Assembly (NCBI RefSeq): GCF_004210375.1
Contig: NC_134829.1
Location: 25,622,034-25,686,033 of the forward strand
Length of the DNA: 64,000 nt
Direction of reading: 5' to 3'
DNA from: Tachypleus tridentatus
Lineage: Eukaryota; Arthropoda; Merostomata; Xiphosura; Limulidae
The notes beneath the pieces are model-generated. The model searched no databases and was not told the DNA's origin. It saw only the letters and a list, made by a program, of their open reading frames with translations. Shown here in pieces: positions 60,301-64,000 of the stretch; positions within the stretch are counted from its first letter, which is position 1; each line of letters begins with the position of its first letter. Both the position numbers and the translations under genes were made by a program.

Positions 60301-61495
60301 AAATTTTGTAATAAATTGCATACTGATGTTAAATTTAAATTCTCCCTACCAATAGAGTTCTTAGACAAGTTAGTTATTAATAGGTGTATTATGAGCTCTG
60401 TATCTGTAGAACTAAGAACAAACTGTGTATTATTAGACTGTTAATAGAAATTATATTCGTTCTAGCTACAGAACTTTAAACAAGCTGGGTATTACTAAGT
60501 TGTTAAAAAACAAAACCAGTTGAGTGTACCTGTTAAAGGAGTAGAAATTGTATAAATAAGAATATTTCCCTCCCTTTTTTTCTTTTGTTTTATAATCCCT
60601 AATGATCTCAGTAGGGGCTAATTGTATACCCTACTTTATAATAAGTAATGATTGTCTTTTTTAATTTAACTACTTGTGTGTCTAATTCAAAGCCAAAAGA
60701 CTATAAAAAAGTAGAAATATTCAGGGTGTTATTTTATCCTCCTTTTTGACAAAAATCCTAAAACAAAACAGCCAGGTAAACTGTTAGGCCCCTTTTATTT
60801 ACCACAATAAAAATGATGGTAATCAAGCCAACCAACTCTGGGTAATAAATTCTAATACACATACACGTGTGTAAGGGGTCATCTTTACAGAAAGATAGTA
60901 TTCTCTATAGCTGTGAAAATGTAATGAAGCTGGGTATTATTCCACTGCTTAAGAAATTTTCTCCCTATCTATAGAACTATAAATAAACTGTATGTTATTA
61001 GGTGTTAAAGAAAGGAAATTCTTTTTAACTGTAGAACTCTACACAAGCTGGGTATTAGTAGACTGTCAAAGAAATGATATGCCTTCCTATCCATAGAACT
61101 ACAAGCAAGCTGTGTATCATTGGCCTGTTAAAACAGATTATATTCTTCCTGGACATACAAGATGAATAATATTGGTCTTTGTACTAGTGATGTTTTCTTT
61201 ACCAATGTAACTATAAATACGTTGTTGTTTATCGGGTTCCAGAGACTACATTCTCCATATGTTTTAAATTGTAAACAAGTTCAAATTAGGTTATTTGTGA
61301 GATAACTCTTTTATGTGTGAGATGATATACATGCAGCATTTTAGAACACAAAAAATGTACATTTTTTTCCAGCATTGTTTATAATACAAAGATAACTGAC
61401 ATCTCTTTTGAAAATTAAAAAATTTTTTTTTTAAATTACAGGCTCTGTCTGGAATTAAAGAAAAGCTTTCCAAATACAGGATACAACCGTACTAA
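21244..61495 (+). CDS. WDR89: WD repeat protein WDR89 homologue, 13 coding exons
   Basis: I join 21244-21350, 24607-24698, 25601-25685, 26346-26395, 38227-38338, 40176-40239, 43575-43706, 47300-47392, 49514-49564, 52579-52661, 52940-53042, 58256-58333 and 61442-61495. All introns are GT/AG, every phase matches, and the sum is 1104 nt (367 residues plus stop); human WDR89 is about 387. The start has a good context (TTACCATGG). WD40 blades are visible by residue: LSDGKIQLF near 50, SDGKICCWD ending at 98, CGGTELII then LLFWD at 145-150, SHTDDITEVRYHP at 163-175, ASGSTDGLVNIFD at 182-194, CITHDENMYLW at 231-241, QCLLWAV near 297, GGHQGIIRAA near 310 and LTGAEDGRICVW at 329-340. WD40 propellers are protein-binding scaffolds, and WDR89's own role is poorly known. 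The basic human C-terminus (KRRKK) is missing in this form. Introns reach 11.8 kb and are full of mobile elements. Confidence 0.93.
21351..23168 (+). other. WDR89 intron, no further feature
   Basis: This is T-rich intron DNA. Open frames at 21786-22173 give hydrophobic Phe-rich peptides typical of T-rich sequence and are not taken as coding. Confidence 0.5.
23300..23431. promoter_or_regulatory. heat shock element array
   Basis: TTCcaGAAcaTTC at 23300-23312 is a perfect three-unit heat-shock-factor site. Further on, GAA triplets start at 23344, 23364, 23374, 23384, 23394, 23404, 23414 and 23424, all in the same 10-bp register. Inverted TTC triplets lie at 23349, 23399, 23419 and 23429, two bases from a GAA. 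This is the nGAAn repeat pattern bound by HSF trimers. Confidence 0.85.
23440..23480 (+). promoter_or_regulatory. core promoter: TATA box and initiator
   Basis: TATATATA (about 23442-23449) lies 32 bp before the A of TCAGTT (23472-23477), the arthropod initiator consensus. The predicted transcript would start near 23474 and reach the ATG at 23528 after about 54 nt. Confidence 0.75.
23528..23737 (+). pseudogene. short ORF with C-x-H-x5-C-x2-C motif, frameshifted
   Basis: The ATG is the first after the initiator. Residues 6-17 give C-K-H-S-P-D-V-F-C-Y-I-C, a likely zinc-binding cluster. Then comes a segment ending VGDQDKPWVP. After that the annotated frame runs into a stop (69 residues). The next frame continues with FCELCKKTLEDKMDNF, ending at 23764, so one indel near 23700 seems to have broken a longer cysteine-containing protein. 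Proteins with this start occur as large uncharacterised families in invertebrate genomes (from memory). No function is known. Confidence 0.65.
24607..24698 (+). CDS. WDR89: WDR89 exon 2 of the coding region
   Basis: It encodes residues 36-66, including NSLVASSLSDGKIQLFKLEG, the rest of blade one. Acceptor AAATCCAG and donor GTATGT bound it. Confidence 0.9.
25601..25685 (+). CDS. WDR89: WDR89 exon 3 of the coding region
   Basis: It follows a long pyrimidine tract (TTCTCTCTCTCTTTATTTTAG). It encodes GEGLTGIRFSHENPQILWSS, then YSDGKI, and ends within a Cys codon at donor GTAAGT. Confidence 0.92.
26346..26395 (+). CDS. WDR89: WDR89 exon 4 of the coding region
   Basis: This 50-nt exon encodes CWDLRKEVNKPIQELKG, the end of a blade with its WD dipeptide. 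The donor is GTGAGT, and it precedes the 11.8-kb intron. Confidence 0.9.
26893..28049 (+). mobile_element. Tc1-like DNA transposon, internally deleted
   Basis: Inverted termini: CTCTTCAAAAAAAGAAATGC on the left and, read inward, CTCTTCAAAAAAAGAAACGC on the right. TA flanks them at 26891-26892 and 28050-28051. On the plus strand, about 27210-27340 encodes an N-terminal helix-turn-helix (TEAQRNNTIGRLEA, DVARAVNIHPSTI). About 27575-27880 encodes the C-terminal part (HDNARPHTARLT, then SMGRRCQAVIDAHGGHTRY). Stops and a missing middle section leave no working enzyme. It is GC-richer than the host intron. Confidence 0.88.
27210..27880 (+). pseudogene. Tc1 transposase pseudogene
   Basis: The HTH region, the second catalytic Asp (in HDNARPH) and the C-terminal segment can be read, but they sit in different frames. 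The stretch that should hold the first catalytic Asp is largely lost near 27500-27560. The downstream EHLWDELD-like word has a stop beside it. Confidence 0.8.
29085..30161 (+). repeat. LINE 5' UTR with two monomers
   Basis: A block at about 29090-29200 (GTGGATTCC, ATCTGAACATCCATCCAC, GCATGGTGATACATGAAAGG) recurs at about 29728-29860 as GTGGATTCC, ATCTAAACATCCACCCAC and GCGTGGCGACCCGTGAAGGG. The offset is about 665 bp. The first unit is more AT-rich and decayed. Tandem promoter monomers at the 5' end are known in several LINE families. Confidence 0.65.
30162..31464 (+). pseudogene. LINE ORF1 (gag-like, CCHC zinc knuckles), frameshifted
   Basis: The ATG at 30162 (MDPPKNLNKIVKK) opens a basic N-terminus, and the frame stops at 30533. 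Other frames then continue until a 30727-31464 frame that holds the nucleic-acid-binding region. The knuckles are C-x2-C-x4-H-x4-C-like at 30737-30780 (CFQCQRF, read across a frameshift), then CARCRGKDHDAYDC and CVNCNGSHPSYFHSFPKW. A Ser/Pro/Thr-rich tail follows. ORF1 proteins coat LINE RNA. At least two frame breaks (about 30530-30580 and 30730) make it non-functional. Confidence 0.85.
31421..35071 (+). pseudogene. LINE ORF2 (endonuclease, reverse transcriptase, RNase H), broken
   Basis: It overlaps the end of ORF1 by 44 nt in another frame. The endonuclease (31421-32100) starts LIQWNCRGFRSN, with SLQET, ILGDFNGHHPLWG and SDHFPI motifs, giving the conserved Asn, Glu, Asp, His and SDH residues. 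The frame stops at 32609. The reverse transcriptase continues from 32682 (SVGPDDIHYDMLHHL, GKDPKIPSNYHPIALTS), 32937 (QCGFRQQHSTTDHLIRL, FFDIEKAYDTTW) and 33136-33753 (YVDDFHI active site, LGLIFDRKL). RNase H lies at 34256-34640 (IYTDGSKS, FTAELYAI, YTDLLSS, IPGHVGIHGNELAD). A C-terminal CSLCNTQITISHVLLSCHRY cluster is at 34862-34925. Stops or frameshifts occur near 32610, 32930, 33200, 33730, 34230 and 34700. Confidence 0.9.
35072..36330 (+). repeat. LINE 3' UTR: four hairpin-containing units and the conserved tail
   Basis: The core AACCAGGACTGGAAAGACCA, then ACTTCAGGTGACTGACGGTG, recurs at about 35180, 35350, 35685 and 36015. Each is followed by TGTTAGTCTTCCTGGCGGGTT or a variant. In the second unit ATAACCCG...CCAGGA pairs with TCCTGGCGGGTTAT, closing a hairpin. 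The last three units lie in a tandem repeat of about 330 bp. The final 60 bases form the tail shared with 12319-12371 and 40860-40920. Confidence 0.85.
36340..37090 (+). mobile_element. possible DIRS-like remnant
   Basis: A T/C-rich block with a plus-strand segment reading VDALSQDWLGWYL at about 36560-36600 recalls the 'DALSQDW' word seen in the 10.4-11.9 kb remnant. Other parts are not recognised, and no ends were found. This rests on one motif. Confidence 0.35.
37097..37207 (+). repeat. SINE family B copy
   Basis: It has a head AATAAGTCTACAGATTTACA and a decayed B box in AAGGTTCAGTTTCCC. The body GGTGGACACAGCAGATTGC is followed by TGTGGCTTTGCTATAAGG and A/C-rich DNA. It is the most complete copy of this family in the window. 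Confidence 0.75.
37210..40175 (+). other. WDR89 introns around exon 5
   Basis: Apart from exon 38227-38338 this is AT-rich intron sequence. No RNA gene, coding exon or repeat was recognised. Confidence 0.5.
38227..38338 (+). CDS. WDR89: WDR89 exon 5 of the coding region
   Basis: It encodes PISCFDVDLSDTFVCGGTE, then IIEDSFLLFW, parallel to the human FDINCNDHIICAGTE...LLVFWD. Donor GTAAGT splits the Trp codon. Confidence 0.93.
40176..40239 (+). CDS. WDR89: WDR89 exon 6 of the coding region
   Basis: It encodes DVRTSQLLGGYWDSHTDDIT, then E, ending in phase 0 at GTAAGA. It matches the human YSETHSDDVTQ segment. Confidence 0.93.
40440..40925 (+). mobile_element. 5'-truncated LINE copy (3' UTR only)
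   Basis: Two of the hairpin units (about 40480 and 40625: CCAGGACTGGAAAGATCAAC, TTCAGGTGACTGACGG) are followed by the shared 3' tail GCACAGATAGCCTAGCTGC, TTTGTGCCATAAAACACC and AATCAAC repeats. It is the same family as the 29-36 kb element, truncated inside its 3' UTR. Confidence 0.85.
40926..44180 (+). other. WDR89 introns around exon 7
   Basis: Outside exon 43575-43706, nothing beyond AT-rich intron DNA, short poly-T runs and a TATATATATATA tract near 42040 was seen. Confidence 0.5.
43575..43706 (+). CDS. WDR89: WDR89 exon 7 of the coding region
   Basis: It encodes VRYHPFKRDVLASGSTDGLV, then NIFDVKE and EEDAL. This is the most conserved stretch of the family. Confidence 0.95.
44190..45840 (-). 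mobile_element. Penelope-like element remnant (RT and GIY-YIG region)
   Basis: Minus-strand frames read, from right to left, LLKLALKDNYFNFNG, then GLLLGLILANIFFV (family 'MGSPLGPxLANIF'). Next come EHSWLEHVPLNTK and NVDDTFLFF (the YVDD active-site region), and LDYLN near 45310. Further left are FNSFILNSFEYSLIL and NNSYPIDF, then a C-terminal part with KVQNLF and CKYVGVSCGTGK-like words that fit the GIY-YIG endonuclease end of Penelope elements. The left edge has GATGGATTATGCG, ACGAAACATCC, like the family's terminal sequence. Many stops and frameshifts are present. Confidence 0.7.
45841..47299 (+). other. WDR89 intron with a short dispersed repeat
   Basis: The stretch 46756-46815 (TAATAGGCCTAATATTAAT, CTTATGACAAATATAATTA) matches 53191-53240 with few changes. 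Nothing else is recognised. Confidence 0.5.
47300..47392 (+). CDS. WDR89: WDR89 exon 8 of the coding region
   Basis: It encodes LAWLSQNDHEDQLSCITHDE, then NMYLWEND, like the human CIGWSG...YCMTHDEGFYWWD. It is in phase 0 on both sides. Confidence 0.93.
47393..48070 (+). other. WDR89 intron, nothing recognised
   Basis: This is AT-rich intron DNA following exon 8, with no supported feature. Confidence 0.5.
48071..48140. mobile_element. 62-bp TTAA-flanked hairpin, piggyBac-type mini element
   Basis: TTAA flanks both sides (48071-48074, 48137-48140). The inserted 62 bp begins CCCTTAAACAG and ends CTGTTTAAGGG, a perfect 11-bp inverted repeat. TTAA targets and CCC...GGG ends are hallmarks of piggyBac elements. 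Confidence 0.7.
48141..50350 (+). other. WDR89 introns around exon 9
   Basis: Apart from exon 49514-49564 no gene, RNA or repeat was recognised. Confidence 0.5.
49514..49564 (+). CDS. WDR89: WDR89 exon 9 of the coding region
   Basis: This 51-nt phase-0 exon encodes VIPKFTVKREQLKHSFQ. The acceptor is TTTTCTCTAG and the donor GTATAG. It is less conserved but keeps the frame. Confidence 0.8.
50360..51930 (+). mobile_element. DIRS-like retrotransposon remnant
   Basis: The block is C/T-rich and clearly less AT-rich than the intron around it. Around 51170-51240 it encodes LELHLFMDASLAK, like the 'L.L.TDASLxGWG' start of a retroelement RNase H. Around 51500-51640 come words like SNPPCSLVFIASG and PFIDVFV, corresponding to the 'WSLHPxV...PxIDLFAT' region after it. 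Stops and frameshifts are frequent. The part before 51.1 kb, open for up to 116 codons, was not assigned. Confidence 0.5.
52116..52386 (+). repeat. SINE family A, full length
   Basis: The tRNA-like head has GGCATGGCCAGGCAGTTATGG (A-box region; last base of a longer run) and a changed B box GGTTCAAATCG. The body contains AGCCCAAGAGTTGACAGG and TAGTCTTACACTGCTAAATT. The tail is GCACAGATAGCCCTGTGTAG, CTTTGCATGAAGTTCAAAAA, CAAACAAATT. Confidence 0.85.
52579..52661 (+). CDS. WDR89: WDR89 exon 10 of the coding region
   Basis: It encodes ENVDYLVKTFPDNQ and VQLLTGTA, parallel to the human ALDYLIGGLYHEK...LHVIGGT. It ends in phase 2. Confidence 0.9.
52940..53042 (+). CDS. WDR89: WDR89 exon 11 of the coding region
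   Basis: It encodes GQCLLWAVSKENN, then LNGGHQGIIRAAQLIEE, matching the GGH..TVR turn of the human protein. It ends in phase 0. Confidence 0.92.
53043..54690 (+). other. WDR89 intron with an internal direct repeat
   Basis: The sequence ATCTTCTACAAATTTATAGA, ACAGGTGG, TTGCACAATACACA occurs at about 53843-53895 and again at about 54098-54145, with AATATGAGTT and TGTACAT following both. The offset is about 255 bp. A copy of the 46756 repeat lies at 53184-53240. Confidence 0.6.
54697..54945 (+). repeat. SINE family A with 11-bp target site duplication
   Basis: ACTATGGGGAG precedes the element (54686-54696) and follows its AAACAAACAAACAA tail (54946-54956). The head has GGCATGGCATAGCC and TGGGTTAAGGC but lacks part of the tRNA region, including a clean B box. 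Body and tail match the other copies. The intact duplication shows a relatively recent LINE-driven insertion. Confidence 0.9.
54960..55735 (+). other. WDR89 intron, nothing recognised
   Basis: No supported feature was seen. Confidence 0.5.
55736..55877. repeat. tandem duplication of 71 bp
   Basis: Two adjacent 71-bp copies (CTGCTTCACTCTGTACAGTT ... GAAATATATGGACTTAAAA) differ at one visible base (CTTTCCTG versus CTTTCTTG). This is a recent local duplication. Confidence 0.95.
55878..56779 (+). other. WDR89 intron with a T-rich tract
   Basis: A near-pure T run lies at 56037-56065. The rest is unremarkable AT-rich intron. Confidence 0.5.
56784..57969. mobile_element. 1.19-kb TTAA-flanked non-autonomous element, piggyBac-like
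   Basis: TTAA occurs just outside both ends (56780-56783, 57970-57973). The left terminus is CCCTTTCACAATGGGC; the right, read inward, is CCTTTTTGCAATGGGT. There is no transposase. Its inside matches the dispersed repeat at 26.8-29.1 kb. TTAA targets suggest piggyBac mobilisation; the termini are short and imperfect. Confidence 0.6.
57974..58255 (+). other. WDR89 intron before exon 12, nothing recognised
   Basis: No feature seen apart from a run of A at 58198-58206. Confidence 0.5.
58256..58333 (+). CDS. WDR89: WDR89 exon 12 of the coding region
   Basis: It encodes TILTGAEDGRICVWIKE, then SENFK, parallel to the human LLTGGEDAQLLLWKPG. The phase-0 donor GTAATT can join either the 61442 or the 59630 acceptor. 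Confidence 0.92.
58334..59629 (+). other. WDR89 intron after exon 12, nothing recognised
   Basis: AT-rich intron DNA. No repeat or RNA gene was identified. Confidence 0.5.
59630..59875 (+). CDS. WDR89: possible alternative WDR89 terminal exon
   Basis: After a pyrimidine tract and TGTAAG acceptor (AG at 59628-59629), the frame matching exon 12 (phase 0) stays open for 81 codons to TAA at 59873-59875. AATAAA follows at 59952. Joined to exon 12 it would replace the 17-residue end by a Lys-rich tail of 81 residues (starts KKNKDNSGFENF, ends KNVHTT), giving 431 residues. An 81-codon open frame is unlikely by chance in DNA this AT-rich. No homology was recognised, so it may also be a retained or fortuitous frame. 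Confidence 0.4.
   Translation, partial: KKNKDNSGFENFNRLQLTVERKDDILASGPVKVLSIEVKKNVSSSFNRKFQPIKNFKLIMSTVHEVLLKQENGFLKNVHTT
59876..61441 (+). other. WDR89 last intron / alternative 3' UTR, weak internal repeats
   Basis: Phrases such as TAGAACT..AA.CAAGCTG.GTATTA and AGAACTATAAA recur at about 60410, 60465, 61040 and 61095. TTATAAATGTA.TGTTGTTA recurs at 60138 and 60230. The region is thus an old degenerate tandem repeat with a period of roughly 60-120 bp. Confidence 0.45.
61442..61495 (+). CDS. WDR89: WDR89 last coding exon
   Basis: It follows a long T-rich tract ending TTACAG. It encodes 17 residues (ALSGIKEKLSKYRIQPY) and TAA at 61493-61495. AATAAA signals follow at 61813 and 61852. Confidence 0.75.
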   Translation, partial: ALSGIKEKLSKYRIQPY

Positions 61496-61812
61496 GAATA
61501 CAAAAAGTTTAACAGTTGAAGCCACGTGACATCATAGACATTAAGATTTTGTGTCTACGATGCATGATGAACCTTTAAATCAATATTTTTATGAATTTAT
61601 TTAAGAAAAAAATACTATTTCACATTCATCAAAATGTTGGAAGTTTGATATTGTATGACAACACTGATTGATGTATTCTGTGGATTACAAAGTATTCAGA
61701 TCCCTTGTCACAGAGAAAATGCATTGACCATATTTGAAATCCTATTGTTGACCAATATGTGTATACTATAATTTTTTATGATAGGAAAAATATAGATATA
61801 AAACAAAAAGAT

Positions 61813-61857
61813 AATAAAAATGGGAATACAGCTGCTAAAATTGAAATGTGAAATAAA
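61813..61857 (+). terminator. WDR89: WDR89 polyadenylation signals
   Basis: AATAAA occurs at 61813-61818 and 61852-61857, about 320-360 nt after the stop codon. The cleavage site is not determined. Confidence 0.5.
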
Positions 61858-63930
61858 TGATATGTGAAACCTGCTGGCTTTAAGAAGTAAAAGTAAAATA
61901 ATGGTAGGTATTATTATATTAAATATTTAAATAGAAAACACAATAACAATAGCTTGAAAGCAGTATAAAATGTCTTTGATTGTACTGGATACTCACATCC
62001 TAACAGTGAATAGTGATGATAGATGACATTACTCATGCTACCTTTGCTTAGGTTTGGATGAGAGTTTGTAATGGCAAGGTGTGTATCAAGATAACCTTAT
62101 TTTAATTAAACACTTTGAATATATCAAATAGTTTTAATTCCAAAGAAAAATAGTAAATCCTAAACGTTAATTCTGAACTTTTCATCTCAATAAAATGTGT
62201 TAACCAAGTATCAAAATAACCTAAAACTACCAAATAATCCAAAGCAAAAATTCTGAAGACAAATATTTTTCATACTAGAGGTTTTTACTTGTCTACTAAA
62301 AGTTCAGACTATCTTTACTTCTAATACAATGATTAAAACCTCCTAAGAGCAAATTATAAAGTAAGATCCTTGACACTAGGGTTTCACTATTTAAACAGGT
62401 ACTGAATTAGTTAAAACTGAAGTTATCAAAATTATTATATTGAGGACTTTTTAAATTCGATTTTGGTAATATTTACAAAATTGGCAAGAATAATCTATTT
62501 TAATCACAAGTGAATGAAAAAAAGTAAACTTTGAGGAATCTTTGAAGTTTTTATCTACTCAACATTTTGTTTTGTTTCCTCCTTTTTCAAGAAATTATAT
62601 TTTTTAAATGTAGAGGACCTTTCATCCAAAAGTCTGGTTGTCATGAAGGTGGGCATATTTTTTGGTAGACATTAAGACTATAATCAAGGATTAATGTTGA
62701 TGATAACTAGTAAGATTTCAGCCACATGTCACAATCAACAGCTTTTTTCATAATATATGGGTACAGTGTATTTAACTACTTGTAAACTAGAGGTTACATT
62801 TGCCTTATTAATTAATTTTACAATAAAAGTATAGAATATGCAGTTGGGTGCTAGATTACCCCATATATGATTTATCAATTGCCACTTCCTTCAACTAAAT
62901 AGAATATAATATTAACGTTTTACTACAACGAATTGGATGTTGGACATGGCAATTCTCACTCAGGTCAGCAGAGACGGACACAGATTTGCCAGTATCGCAG
63001 CACGAGTTTAGTCCTAACACAGTGTGATCGGAGTTGACAAAAATTTACTTTTATGAAGGATGTATCGTATATATAAATACAAGTCTGCAGTATGGCTTAA
63101 ACTTACCTTACAACTATTAAACCCAACACATCTGACTGTGGGATCATGCCTATTCTCTAGACCACTACTTTTAAATACCTATTAGTGTTTTGATTGAAAT
63201 CTAACAGGCTTGACAGACAACCAGGGGCTCTCAGAAATAATTGCTCTCGTAATTCAGGCTTAATATTATACTTAGTGAGCAATATGGGTTTTACAGATAG
63301 CGGCAAAATGGTACTAGGTTATAAGGGATTTAAATTAACCAAGAGTTTTTAATCATGAATAATAATGTTGAGTTAAACTTTGAAGTCGCCTGAAGATATT
63401 CGGAAACGTTGTGGATGTGGAGATTGTTTTCTTGACTGTAATGATAAGACTTTCAAAGCGGTTCCGTCGCCTTGATTTCCATTTAAATCCCCCCACCCCT
63501 CCTGGCAAAAGTTCTTCGTATGCCCATTGTCTTTGACTTCATATTCCAGTAGATATCATTCTGTACTAAAATTCGTTAAGCACAACGTGGAAAACTATTA
63601 GGCTTCCCCACTTATCAGTGCAAGTCGTTTAATAACTTCCAATTTCATGACCTGTTGCCTCAAAAACGCCCTTTGCGTTTGAAACAAGTAGTACATGTAA
63701 AAGACTTAAAACACTATAAAGTGAGTGCGAAAATCTAAACCTGTTTTGCTCTATAATACTTTATTTAATTATACCTCTTACTCTTTTTCATTCATTCATT
63801 ACAACTTATGACGTCACAATCTCTCGTTCTTGAAAATGATCGCGTGGAATTTTTGTACCTGTCAGCTCACATTTAGTCCAATTACAATAATTTTTTAGCA
63901 GTTACATTTTGTAACTGTTACATGCAATTT
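61858..63930. other. intergenic DNA; possible regulatory sequence near the right end
   Basis: The first kilobase is AT-rich with nothing recognised. From about 62.9 kb the sequence is less AT-rich. TGACGTCA, a perfect CRE palindrome, lies at 63809-63816. On the minus strand a donor-like GTAAGTTTAAG occurs at about 63108-63098. These could belong to a promoter or first exon of a gene beyond the window, but no coding exon is supported. Confidence 0.3.
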
Positions 63931-64000
63931 GTTTTTGTTTTTTGAATTTCGCACAAAGTTACAAAACGGTTATCTGCGCTAGCCGTCGCTAATTTAGCAG
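63931..64000 (-). repeat. SINE family A, reversed, cut by window end
   Basis: On the minus strand it reads CTGCTAAATTAGCGACGGCT, AGCGCAGATAACCGTTTTGT, AACTTTGTGCGAAATTCAAA and an AAACAAAAACAAA tail. The 5' part lies beyond the right edge. Confidence 0.85.

Noticed and set aside
1..64000. CRISPR array, bacterial operons or other prokaryotic systems
   Set aside because: No regularly spaced repeats with unique spacers were seen. Spliced exons, SINEs and LINEs show this is animal nuclear DNA.

Overview
This is a stretch of AT-rich animal nuclear DNA with long introns, GT/AG splice sites and many decayed mobile elements. The repeats (tRNA-derived SINEs with AAAC-type tails, Penelope-like, DIRS-like, gypsy, mariner, Tc1, piggyBac and hAT pieces) and the TATA plus TCAGTT core promoter fit an arthropod. 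The SINE types remind me of chelicerates such as horseshoe crabs, but that is a memory-based inference and not proven here.

Two host genes can be built exon by exon. (1) On the minus strand, 9527-8392, are the first three coding exons of a tRNA-specific adenosine deaminase 1 (ADAT1) homologue, up to and including the HAE zinc-site motif. The rest of the deaminase was not found and would lie off the left edge if the gene is intact. (2) On the plus strand, 21244-61495, is a complete WDR89-type WD40 gene: 13 coding exons, all phases consistent, 367 codons, with a probable non-coding first exon near 16.4-16.7 kb. It also has a possible alternative last exon at 59630-59875. The two genes are head to head.

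Layout: 0.6-2.3 kb gypsy pol remnant (-); 5.4-5.7 kb degenerate tandem repeat; 5.7-7.0 kb mariner (-) with a tandem array beside it; 8.4-9.5 kb ADAT1 exons (-); 9.8-10.0 kb near-perfect hairpin repeat; 10.4-11.9 kb DIRS-like remnant (-); 13.0 kb SINE; 13.7-15.0 kb piggyBac remnant; 15.7-16.0 kb unidentified ORF; 16.4-61.5 kb WDR89. The WDR89 introns hold a hAT-like MITE (20.4 kb), an 896-bp element with long inverted repeats and a heat-shock-type promoter (23.2-24.1 kb), a Tc1-like element (26.9-28.0 kb), a 7-kb non-LTR retrotransposon (29.1-36.3 kb), a 5'-truncated LINE copy (40.4-40.9 kb), a Penelope-like element (44.2-45.8 kb, -), a DIRS-like remnant (50.4-51.9 kb), SINEs, and TTAA-flanked piggyBac-type miniature elements. 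The last 2.5 kb is mostly unassigned, with a SINE cut by the window edge.

The most unusual item is the 23.2-24.1 kb element. Just inside its left inverted repeat is a run of GAA/TTC heat-shock-factor half-sites in exact 10-bp register, followed by a TATA box, an arthropod-type initiator 32 bp later, and a short zinc-motif ORF that is now frameshifted. It looks like a mobile element carrying a heat-inducible promoter.
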